A stretch of 64,000 nucleotides of DNA from Gymnopilus junonius. Lineage: Eukaryota; Basidiomycota; Agaricomycetes; Agaricales; Galerinaceae. The DNA lies in NCBI GenBank assembly GCA_015501075.1, contig JADNYJ010000201.1, positions 1-64,000 of the forward strand. The letters run 5' to 3'. The position numbers were made by a program, and so were the translations under genes. Positions 11,506 through 21,932 of this stretch are shown piece by piece. Position 1 is the stretch's first letter. Every line of letters begins with the position of its first letter. The notes beneath the pieces were generated by a model that saw nothing but the letters and a program-made list of their open reading frames with translations, was not told the DNA's origin and did not search any database.

Positions 11506-12980
11506 ATGCTGGCCTTTCCCTGCATCAGGTTACGTTCGAAAGGCTTTTGGAGTATGCATCGGTGTTCAAGTCGCGGAAATTTTCAGACGCTAGATGACGA
11601 AGAACAGTACAAATCATGTTCAATCTCCAACGGCGAATCTTGCGACGCGTGTAGGAAGATCACCTCTCTCTCAATACATAGATATCAAATGCAAGGAGCG
11701 TACTTGATGACCTGTTGATCCAGCGCCTAGAGCTCAAAACCAAAGTCAACCAACTGCACGGTTCCATATTCTACATCTGGAAATGACTACCCATGTTTTC
11801 GAGCTATTTGTCAATGACCAGGAGATTTCTGACGATCTCTCAGAATGTACCCACGAGTTCGAACAACCCGTCGCCGGTTGGTTTTAGGAGCAGTTTGTCG
11901 TTCCTGGCGTCGGATCGTGTTATCCACTCCCCGATTGTGGATGAAATTTTCCTTCCGGTTTTGTAAAGCGAAGGCTGAGGGACAGTGTCGACTCTTCTGC
12001 GACTGGCTCAGGCGCTCTGGCGATCTTCCCGTCAGTATCAAGCTTTCTATCAACTCCGATAACGACGGCCACTACACCGCAGCCAATGAATTCCCTAAGT
12101 CCTCTTTCATGCTCACTCTTAACGCGGCCAACGAACGTTCGTATCGCTGGAAAAGTCTGGCAACCACTAGGCTCCCTCACGCACTTTATTCTCTTCTTTG
12201 CGGAAGTTTTCAGGAGCTCCTCTCTTGGACTCGCTGACGGTTCATACTTCTTCTTCATCCTACAAAGAAGGGACGGAATTTCACTTGACTGCCGGGAAGC
12301 CCCTCTCCAAGGACCATTGATATCTTCCTGATGTTCTCCACTCCTTTAACATGGACTTGTCACTTTACTCGCCTCATCACGATAAGAGCTTGCGCGAATA
12401 CCTTGGACGACATTCTTGACATCACTCGCTCTGCTCTGTCACTGAACACATGCATCTGGGAACGTGGCCGTCCCTTTCAAAAATCTCTGGGTCGGATTCC
12501 CTTTGTCCACTCTCAATTAGAAACCTTCACCTTGGACGTACCGATGACGTACCCTAACTGTCAGCATCTGCTCGACTACTTGACGCTCCCTGCTCTGGAG
12601 TCCCTTTCATGCGATAAATATCCTTTAAATCTTTCCTTGACCGTTCGCATTGTCGACTTTTGAAGGTCACATTAAGGACATGTTCCTATAAGCAGAGTCG
12701 ACCTCGTCGGTTTGATGAAGCGTTTACCTAACGGTTCAAAGAGTTACATCCTTGAAAATCGCAGTGAAAGAGGACTTTGATTGGTCGGATATTGCGACAC
12801 GGAGTATCTTTCCATAAAGCGACCCGAGTTACGTGCGCGCTCACGATCTAGCTACAACTGCGCGTACAAAGCGCTTCCGCCTCGTCCTATCTCCAGAGGG
12901 GGTGTCAAGGTAGTACTCAAGCTGGAAGATCTGGGAGTGAATGAATGTCTTTGTTGAGGGTCCACACGTTCTCGAGAGTT
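11506..12980 (+). pseudogene. Decayed tandem copy of the F-box gene
   Basis: The sequence follows the upstream F-box gene (9166-10806) in order but in broken frames. Blocks such as NFQTLDDEEQY and ISNGESCDACRKITS (11570-11680), VCRSWRRIVLSTPRLW (about 11888-11940), the FCDWLRRSGDLPVSIKLS block and IPFVHSQLETFTLDV (about 12490-12545) match it. Between the blocks lie several small indels and stop codons, and the 3' part after 12660 is badly eroded. No continuous product is possible. It is an inactivated tandem duplicate; expression is not expected to yield an F-box protein. Confidence 0.75.
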
Positions 12981-13502
12981 TCTTTACCAACCCAACCGAC
13001 AAATTAAAAAGCATGCGGTAAAGTATTGCCTATATAATCCGGTTGAGGTCCTAGTTTTACTCTGCAAAGGGGCATAATAATGTTTGACGTTTGAATAATG
13101 TCGAGTGCTCCTTCTGGAAGTTGTGGACCGTACAGACAATTTTTTTTATAGATGCCAATGGAAAGGAGGTGATGTGACAATCGCTGTGAGCAGGGATGAA
13201 GGTTAATCGAAACGATTGACAATCAGCCTCTCCTAGTCTCGCAGGGGTGCGATTAAGTTGAGTGTTAGATGTGGTTGGTGATTATTCAAGCAGAAAAAAA
13301 ATGGTTTCAAGATACTTAACGGCTTGAATGTAACGAGATTGATTGAATGACTCTGTTTGAGTGGTGGAATTTGGAAAGAACAAGAGGGGGTGAATAAAGG
13401 ATTGATAGTGATGAAGTCATCAGTTTTCATTTTGTCGAAAATGAAAACCAGTGAAACTCGAGCACGTGTCAGACGACTTTACTTTGGACACTATAGTACG
13501 CT
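12981..13502. other. Intergenic, promoter of the Sec2-like gene
   Basis: About 520 bases between the F-box pseudogene and the Sec2-type gene. It holds the repeated GAGTGGTGGAA motif (near 13355) also found after the intact F-box gene, and must contain the promoter of the downstream gene. I see no gene. Confidence 0.45.
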
Positions 13503-16500
13503 ATGGCTGAGGTTGACTCTGCAGAGCCTCCACAGGAGAATGGCCGCCCTCCACCGGCAGAACAGGTCTCCGAGTCTCCTGATGCCACCACCACCCAAAG
13601 CCACCACCGAGCAGAAAGCAATGCGACATCCCACTCGCTCTCCCACTCTAGCATCCTCGCCTCGCCCCAGCCCAAGCCCCGCCGACCGAGCACCGTCGAC
13701 AGGGACGCCCAGGAAATGGTCATCGACTCCCTCCGCATGCAGATCCAGGACCTCATCTCCCAGGTCTCGCAGCTCAACACCAAGCTCGTGAACTCCTACG
13801 ACCGCGTCTCTGACCTCGAAGACGACCTGCACGTCGCTTCCTCTTCCCTCCGTTCCTCCTCGCTCAAGATCTCGCAGCTAGAGCTGGAGCGGACGCAGCA
13901 CCTGTCCGCGCTGAATACGGGATTGTTGGTGGAGAAATCGCATGTGACGACCGAGTTGAACCGGTTGATGGAGAAAGCGACGGAGGAGGCGGCGCAGAGG
14001 GGCCAGGCGGAGAGTGCGCGGATGGCGATTGAGAAGGACCTGGATGATCTCAGCGCGTCGTTGTTCGGGCAGGCAAATGCGATGGTGGCGGAGGCGAGGT
14101 TCGAAAAGCACCTGAGTGAGCGCAAGGTGGAGGATGCGGAGCGGGCGCTGAAGAGCGCAGAGGAGGCGGTGCAGGTGATGCAGGCGCAGATGCAGACGAT
14201 GCAAGCGGAGAGGGAGGATGCGGAGAAGAGGGCGTGGGAGATGGAGGTGGCGATGGGGAAGGGCAAGTGGGTGGCACGGAGGGAAGAGAGGGAGAGAGCG
14301 GTGTCGCTGAGACTGTTCAGTGTGCATACGCCGTATTTGGATTATCTGGCATTTATAGCCCATCTGCGCGTGCTGCACCCCTCTTCGCCCAGTGCGACTC
14401 CGGCCATGTCGACTCTCCTCCAGCTGCCCTTTCTCGTCCGGCTGATGACCGAAGACTCGTATGTGCCCTCCCTCTGTACGTAATACACGCTAATGTACTC
14501 CCTACAGCGAACCCACCGTGCGTCTGGACCTGGCTCCCTCACTCAACTGGCTCTCCCGGCGCTCCGTCCTCTCCGCCATCCACTCGGGCCAACTCACCAT
14601 CGAGCCCATCCCCGCCTCCTCCCTCTTCTCCCCGGCCGAATCATCCACATACCCTTCCTCCAGCACCACCATCGCAGGCATGAACAGCGCCGGGGATAAT
14701 GTCTCCTGCGCCCTCTGCGGCACCCCCATCTTCCCTGTAGATATAGCCTCTGACGCGAACCAGAAAAAGTCCGTGAGTTTGGGATCCACTTCTGCAACCA
14801 GTTCGTCATGGTCCGGTGCTACTGCGTTTTTCAAAAAAGCCGGTGTAAATGTGACCGGCACCCCGTCCTCCCCTACCCATCGCAGGACTTCGCCCCTAAG
14901 CAGCAGTAATACCCAGATCTTCATCTTCCGCCTCGCGTCCTCCCCCAGCTCCGGGATCGCGATTGCGAGTTTGCCTTTGCCGTCCTTGACTAAATCCTCT
15001 TCCCAGTCGACGGCGTACAGCGCAAACTCCCATTCCCATACTTATTCATATGGGAATGGTGTCCCCTCCTCGTCTTCGAGTTCGATGCATACACATGCCC
15101 ATACCGGTCCTTCGTCCTCGTCATCCTCCTCTGTTAATATCAACGGCACACATTACTCCTCACCCAACTTTCTGTCCAACACCACCCCATCACTATCACA
15201 TACGCACTCTGGTATATCCAACATAAATACGAATTTGAATACCACCAACGTAACCACAAACTCCCAACCAACAACGATATACCCCCTCTGCCAATCCGGA
15301 TGGTGCCTCAACCGACTCCGCACGACCTGTACGCTCTGGGCGTATGTGCGGACGGGCATCGTGGATAAAGTGTGGGAGGAGGAGTTGCCTTTGCCGCCGC
15401 CGTATTCTTCTCATTCTTCTTCTTCTGCTGCTGCTGCTGCTGGGTTGAACGGGTCGGGGTCGGTGTTACCGCTCCATCCTCATCCTCATCATGCGAAATC
15501 ACAAGGACAAGTATTACCCCCTGAGCATTTACCGCCCTCAAGTCTGAGTAATGGAAGTGGGAAGGGGGAGAAGCCACCGCCGGTCCCGCCGAGGAAGAGG
15601 GGTCTGTGGGGGATTGCGAGTGCGATTGGGGAGAGGGCGGCTAGTTGGGGGTCTGCTGGGTCTGGGGGTGAGGGGAAGGAGGGGAAGGTGGAAGGCAAGG
15701 TGGAGATGAAGTCTGAGGGCAAGGAGGGTAAGGAGAAACCACCTCAACACCCTTCGTTAAACCAGGAGAAAGAGACGAGGAGGTTACCGCCTCCGTTACC
15801 ACCTTCTACATCATCTTTTGCCAATGCATCGGCTCCACCGCCGCCGCCCTTACCTAAACGCAGCGAAGGGAGGGGGAGGAGTCGGACGCCGCAGCCTTCT
15901 TCTCAGGAGCCTTCTCAATCTCAAGCATCTGTTAATGCTGATGCTGCTGATCCTGATGCTGGAGCTACTGGAGCTACTGTACATGTTGTCACTGATACGG
16001 ATGCGGATGTGTCATCGACGATACAAGAGCCTTCAACTATAATTCCAACTACAGTTCCAACTACGACCCCAACGACAAACGTTCACCCCCCTGCACCACC
16101 TCCACCACTCCCACCACGCTCCCATCCCCCTGTACACGGACAAGGACAAGGACAAGGACATGCGCGTACACCCTCCACAGTGCCGTTACCCGATTCGAGG
16201 CCCGGGACGCCGTCTGCTCCAGTGTCTGCTCCAGTGCCAGTGGCTTCAGGGACTCCGTCGAGGGCTACGTCGCCTTTGGGAGGCACTGTAGCGGTAGGAG
16301 GTTCAGCAGCTGTAGGAAGCGCGACCCCGCCGCCGCCGCCGATTCCTAGGAGGGCAGCTGCGCGTGTGAGAGGTGGTACCCCTGCTCCTACTCCTGCTCC
16401 TGCTCCTGTGGAGGATAAGAAGGAGGGCGAACAAATGAACGAGGACGAAGTGGAGGAGAAGGGTAAGGGCGAAGAGAAGGCTGCTTCTGATTCTGCCCCT

Positions 16501-17455
16501 GCTCCTCCTGTGGATGCGGAAAAGGATAAGGATGTGGATAAGGATGAAGTGAATGAGAAGAAGGACGGGGAAGGAATAGAAAGCGAGGAGAAGGGTGATA
16601 AAGCAGTCGCGGACGCTGATGCTGATGCTGATGTCGATGTTGACGCAGATGCGGATGCGGATGTGTTCGTGGACGCGCCTACACCTACGCCTGAGGCTGG
16701 ACAGGAGCGGGAAGATGCTGCTTCTGATCCTGTTGGGAAAGAGGAAGAGAAAGCTGACCAGGAGGAACATGCTGTTGTTGCTGAAGCTGGGGTTGTGCAA
16801 GAGGGTAGGGAGAAGGCCGAGGAGAAGGACAACGAACAGGAATCCAAGGAGGAGGAGGAGGGGGGGGAGGAGCAGTCCAAGGAGAAGGAAAAGGACAAGG
16901 AAGAAAAAGGAGAAGAGGAAAACAAAAACTCCATCGTGGTCGCTCTAGGTGGCGAAAGCAAACAGCAGCAGCAGGATGAAGGTGAAGGTGAAGGTGATAA
17001 AGTCAAAAATTCACCCGAGGCCGCTGTGGATGTCGAGACGCCCCAGCACCACCATCAGGATCAGGATCAGGATCAGGAGGAAACGGAAGGCGAGTTTGTT
17101 CATGTGGGTGGTCATGGGGCTGAGAAGGAGAAGGAGGGTCACGGTATTGCAGTCGTCGCCTCGGTTGAGAAGGAGGAGGCGAAAGACCATGAAACTCTGG
17201 AGGCTAGGGAGAACGAAGGAAAAGAGCTCCGGGAAAAGGAAGATCGGGAGCGGAAAGAAAGAGAAGACCAAGAGCGGGAAGAAAAGGAGCGTGGAGAAAA
17301 GGAACGAAAACAAAAAGAGAAAGAGAAAGAAGAGGAGGAGAAGTCCAGAGCGGGGTTTCGTGGGCGACGTTACTTGGGAAGAGCGTACGTGGAAGGAGAT
17401 CGTTAGGCTTCGGGAGGATATGTTTTGGGCGCGGGTGGGTGGGTTGAGGGAGTGA
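13503..17455 (+). CDS. SEC2: Sec2-type Rab guanine nucleotide exchange factor
   Basis: Likely the exchange factor for the secretory Rab GTPase (Sec4 in yeast), acting on secretory vesicles bound for the hyphal tip. Exon 1 (13503-14458) encodes a Ser/Pro-rich start, then a long coiled coil (about residues 70-270) with the Sec2-type core DLDDLSASLFGQANAMVAEA. A GTATGT..CTACAG intron (14459-14507) follows. Exon 2 carries the conserved fungal C-terminal motif LDLAPSLNWLSRR..AIHSGQLTIEP, a CALCG pair and a second Cys-containing patch (YPLCQSGWCLNRLRTTC), possibly metal-binding. Next comes a very long low-complexity region with PPPPLP tracts and acidic/Lys repeats. The conserved terminal motif TWEERTWKEIVRLREDMFWARVGG lies in another frame (17370-17452). 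It needs a one-base correction or a purine-rich 58-base intron ending at CCAG near 17345. Without it the protein ends at 17406. Confidence 0.75.
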
Positions 17456-18023
17456 GTAGGTAGTGAGCATGTTTGTGGAACGCGGGTGTGTGAAGGGGGG
17501 CATCTTAGATACGTATCTTACTATCGCTGGCGGTCATCGGTGGTGTTGGTTTTTCATATTTTCATATTATTTATTTTATTCCGGCTTCTTACTTTGATTT
17601 GGTTGCTTACCATACATATACTTTTTTTTTTACAATGGACTTTTTTCTTTCTTCCTTTTCTTTCTTTGTTGGTGGATATCGTATCGTATGATCATCATAT
17701 TACTTACATTGCATCGCAGGCTATTACTCTAGATTCCTGATGCTTGCATGTGCATAGATGATAAAACAGACTATTTCATTCTAAAAGAGGAAATAAGTTC
17801 TATTTTAGGAAGGCTTTAGTCACATTAAGGATTGTTCGTTCGCGATGCGCACGTAAATTCTTAAGTCTGTGTCTGTAAAGTTATAGCATGTCCAATGATA
17901 ACGATGTATTTCCAACGCAGCACAGCTCCAGAAGTATTTGTAGATTAAAATATTAAAATTCGTTTCTTCCTTTTTTCCAATTTATTTGCCTTTGCCTTTT
18001 CTGTTCGTCTTCAGTGTGAAATC
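17456..18023. other. Intergenic between convergent genes
   Basis: Spacer between the 3' ends of the Sec2-like gene (+) and the phosphopantothenate-cysteine ligase gene (-). It is T-rich and should contain both polyadenylation regions. I see no coding signal. Confidence 0.5.
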
Positions 18024-19528
18024 TTACGACGGCGCCTTTCCGATCCACTCCAAATGTCTCCTGACCAGCTCAGCGACGATGTCCTCCTCGATTTCTTTGA
18101 TAGGAAATCCGGGTGTTTGTACTGTGTCTGCGACGTCGATGTGCAGCCAATGTTCCGAGAAGGAATCGGCTAGTTCCTCTTGCTTCTCCTGTGCATCGTC
18201 GGCCTTGGTCACACTAATGCTTCCCTCTTCCTCCTCCCTTCTTCTTGCTGCTTGCCGCTTGCGTCTACTTCAGGAGATGAGGTGGAGGTGGAGTCGGTGA
18301 CGCCTGGTGGGAGAGGAGGGAGGGGCTTCTTGGATACGAACACGACTTCGTATTTCCGCCTGTGGAGGTCGTTTCCAATAACCACTTGGTGGCCGTACCG
18401 CTCGAGGGCTTGGCGCGCTTTAGGGATCAGGAGGTTGAGGTCGGTTTCGAGCTGGAAAGGTAAAGGTGGAGGGAGGTGGTTATGTGGGAGGTGGGTAAGG
18501 AAGATGAGGATGATGGGCTTACTTTGAAAGAGACGATGTATCCGCCTGGTGTCCATTCGTTTACGAGGGGTTTGAGGATCTTGGGGACTTGGTCCATTTC
18601 GATGTGCAAGCTTCCTTTGCCTGATTGGATCTTATGCTCGGACTAGAATTGAAAACATCAATACCCTATGATAAAGCACAATAAATAGACACCGTACCAT
18701 CTTCTGCCTGGGCAAGAAAAAGTCGCTAACGGCAGCCGCGAGGTAAAACATCGCCTTGCGATCCAAAACCGCCATCTCCTGGCTCACTGCCCTCAATAAC
18801 CACAGATAATCATTCACAGTGACGAACGTCAGCGTGTGTAGCGTCCCATGCGCATGGACGCCTTGTACGCCGTCAGCACGTGGAGCAGGTCCTCCCGCTT
18901 GTTCGGGGTCACGATATGCGGGGCGTCGAGCCCTCGCTGCCATCTGTGAAGGGGGGAGGGTCGATGTCGAGAAAGTCGAGGAAGGGGTTGGTCGAGTGCG
19001 AGTAGTGTCTGCTGAAGGGCTGCAGACTGAATTGGCGGTGCATGAAGATGACGGCGTAGCCTGCTTTGAGGAAGTATTCAGCTGAAGTCGCGCCTCGCGT
19101 TCCTGAATAAAAGGGGGGAGAAAATTGAGTGGGAATGAAGTTGGAGATGGATGGATTGACAGAATAACGGACCTGCACTGAAGTTGTCGAGAAACCGGAC
19201 CCTAGAAGAGCGGACAGCATGAGCCTCTTGGATAAAAGGGAACTCGCGAAAAAACGCGTTATAGCTTGAATCGCGCTCTCACACGTTGAGCTCTAGAGGT
19301 ACAGTCGTACCACCACTCTATCATAGAACGAAAAAGTCAAGTATCAGAGTGTTTCCAGGTATCATTTCATAGATAGTAGACTCACCGTAACAAGAACGAC
19401 AGCCCGGCCCTCGCTCTTCTGTCTCTTGAGAAACTCGCGCACGTTCTCTACGTCATGCTGCAGCGTCAACGCGGGGGTTGGGTGGCGAAGTACTCCTCTG
19501 CGGAGAAGGTCGTTGGCTCTGTGTGCAT
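18024..19528 (-). pseudogene. CAB2: Phosphopantothenate-cysteine ligase, frame broken as sequenced
   Basis: The encoded enzyme would join cysteine to 4'-phosphopantothenate in coenzyme A synthesis (cytosol). Family landmarks in order are FSAEEYFATQPP at the start, VLVTSGGTTVPLE, VVRFLDNFSAGTRGATSAEYFL, FVTVNDYLWLLRAVSQEM, YLAAAVSDFFLPRQKM, HIEMDQVPKILKPLV and YGHQVVIGNDLHRRKYEVVFV. Introns with good borders lie between them. However, the frame jumps four times: near 19471 in a run of five G, near 18912, near 18850 and near 18230. Each jump equals one missing base. The protein sequence on either side stays well conserved, including the nucleotide-binding SGGT and the AAAVSDF active-site region. 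Because CoA synthesis is essential, assembly indels are as likely as real loss. ATG is taken at 19528; another lies in frame at 19543. Confidence 0.7.
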
Positions 19529-19543
19529 CTTCCTGAGTCTCAT

Positions 19544-20350
19544 ATGTAATCGACGATCACAAATTTATTTCGGTCCGCCTCCAAAGTTATTCAACGGATC
19601 CTGGGGTTCCGCTGGGCTTGCTCCAGTAGATAGATGGACAGATGTAATGCAATGCAGGTGTCAATGAGCCTATAGATTGGAAAGGAGGAGGTGAAAGATC
19701 AGAGAAACATCGGTCCACGGTGGTGGAACGATAGTAAATTTGTAACCGGTTGACCGGTCAAAGCGGGAAACGATTTTCTTGATCCCTCTCCACTACCATC
19801 ATGATCTACGGAGCTGCTGCAGGCTAATCCTGGCTGCAAAGCTCAGTCAGCTTAAGGATGGAGTTCAAGAATATACGGACTCGAATACCAAAACTTTTCA
19901 GCGCTCACATTGACGTCTTATCTTATATTTTAAATGTCAGTGCTCTGGCTCTCGAGGCATCTCAACGGTTCCTCTTTGGTTCCGTCGCTGTTGATAATCA
20001 TGATCTGCCACTTGTCTGCAGCTGCCAGGTGCAATGGACATGTCTTGGCGCGTTCATCGTTACCAAAATTGCATTGTTACTCTTTCCGGAGTCTGCTTGG
20101 TCATTTGAATGTAGATTCCAGGGCGCTGGTTCGCCACCGCACTAGAAAAGCACGGATAATCTCACGATCTGCTCCCGAGTCTGTGTGTCAGTCTTAGCTA
20201 TGACAGGCCTTTCCATACCCTTGGAACCAGTAGCACAGGGACTACGAAATTTGTGTTACGGGCTTACCCCTCCAAGCTGAGTCTATTCCTGCTTCCAGGA
20301 CAGCTGACGTCTCCAGAGACGATAAGTAACGACAGTGAGATGTCGACATC
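19544..20350. other. Intergenic, divergent promoter region
   Basis: This region lies between the phosphopantothenate-cysteine ligase gene (-) and the Ras-like gene (+). It must contain both promoters. Open frames here (for example 19858-20145) show no recognisable family. Confidence 0.45.
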
Positions 20351-21326
20351 ATGCCTTTGGGGACCATTACTTCTTTCTGTCATTGTCGAGACCCCAAGTC
20401 CGAGACCCTCGTCGCTCAGATGCCCTGTTCTTTGCCTTGGTCTGCTAGAAGGAAGCGCTGGAAGATATTGCTTGTAGGTGATCGGGAAGTGGGAAAGACG
20501 TCCTTTGCTTACCGTGTTTGTTCTTTTCTTCTGATGCGATTTTTGATTCCATTTCTAATGCTACTGGCGGTCTAGTTTTCAGATGACGTGTACGGTGAGA
20601 TTCGCCAGTCCAGTCTACTTTGTCGTGGCCGTTCATGTTACTGAGCACAGCTTATCTAGAGGTGGGAGATATATTTCCATGTAGAATATAATATCTTACA
20701 ATTGCTGTACAGGAATTTTTTGACAAAATGCTGTTCAGCGAAGGCCATCTCAAAGAATGCACCATCAACGAGAAAGAAAGCTGCTGGGTGTCATTACTAG
20801 ATTCCTGGATAGTCCAAAGTGAAAATTTCCTTCATTAATTGCCCTCGACTGAAACCTCAAGGCATTAACAGATCACTACTACGATTTGGATGATGATATC
20901 CCGTTAGTCGTCACGCAGTGCTGTTCACCGATAAAATTAATTCACTTTTTTCCTATGTTCAGGCCCTATCATGGTGTTATCCTTTTCTACTCTATCACTT
21001 CAAAATCCTCGTTCCAAGATGTAGCAAGAACGTGTCGACAAGTTCCATTTAACCCTAAACAAGACCCGAATCTCGTTTGCATCCTCGTAGGGACAAAATC
21101 CGACCTGACCTCTTCTCGCGAGGTGACGACAGAGGAAGGCGCGGCGTTGGCCAAAGAGCTTGGCTGTCAGGCATTTCTCGAAACATCTGCTAAATCTGGG
21201 GCGAATGTCGATGCCGCGGTGCTGGCTATGGTGGAGGCACTTAGAAAGGCCGCTGCTGCAGCCCGAGCATTAGATTTTATGATGCCTTTCAGGATGGTCA
21301 GAGACTTGTTGCGCGGTTGCGGATGA
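20351..21326 (+). CDS. Divergent Ras-like small GTPase
   Basis: Predicted small GTPase of about 225 residues. The inferred exons are 20351-20515, a 12-base micro-exon 20583-20594, 20713-20818, 20872-20902 and 20963-21326, in phase throughout. The P-loop GDREVGKT is at residues 43-50. G4 is VGTKSDL (TKSD in place of the usual NKxD) and G5 is ETSAK; the central strand reads YHGVILFYSITSKSSF, as in Ras/Rap proteins. The switch II site reads LLDSWIVQ where Ras has LDTAGQE, so the DxxG glycine and probably the catalytic glutamine register are lost. The C-terminus has no CaaX box, only CG at the very end. It may bind nucleotide without normal hydrolysis, or be a recently degenerated copy. A different splice choice around 20818 could change the switch II reading. 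Confidence 0.6.
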
Positions 21327-21932
21327 ATTGGGGGACCTTTGATTTGTTACTGGTGCTCATTATTATTTAGAGGCGATTATTGCTTTGTATCATCCAGTGA
21401 AGACAGTGTGGGGTGCATCAAGAAATGGGTCTACATACATGTATTGGGACTTTATATATATAGGAAATTTATTATGTTCCATTTTTCGGATACTTTGTCA
21501 TACACATGTGTATCAGTGCCTCAGTGTTTGACTGTTTAAATGGGCCATATATTTTGTTTTTGTTCAAAATTCATCAGGACTCAGGCGAGAGTTGATCATT
21601 ACGTAAATCGAACCAAGTCAGCGCAAGTTGCAACTGTCACTAATTTGAGCACCTACCAAAATAACCAAACGCTTACAACACGAATTCCAATCACCCGCAC
21701 AGGGTAAATGATAGCTTTGTCGCCACCACCAATCACTGTTCTACTAGATCCTGAGAAGTGAGGCCCCCTTCTGGTTTCCTGGAGGTGCTATGCATTAACG
21801 ACAGATCAAGGAAGGCCATTGTTTAAACTTTACAGCAACTCCAAGAACGTACCTATTGGAGCAGTGTTACTGACATTGTCGGGATTGTGATCTCTTCTTC
21901 GGGGAAAAGGGACACTTATTTGAGGATCTTCC
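21327..21932. other. Intergenic, 5' flank of F-box gene A
   Basis: Contains the 3' flank of the Ras-like gene and, from about 21597, sequence homologous to the 5' flank of F-box copy B (from about 28292). The shared block begins CATTACGTAAAT and continues to the first exons, so the promoter was duplicated with the gene. Confidence 0.55.

Noticed and set aside
14050..14378. Long minus-strand frames rich in Pro, Ala, His and Arg opposite the Sec2-like gene
   Set aside because: They are antisense shadows of the coiled-coil coding region.
16083..17006. 307-codon Ser-rich minus-strand frame
   Set aside because: Mirror of the acidic/Lys low-complexity part of the Sec2-like gene; composition explains the lack of stops.
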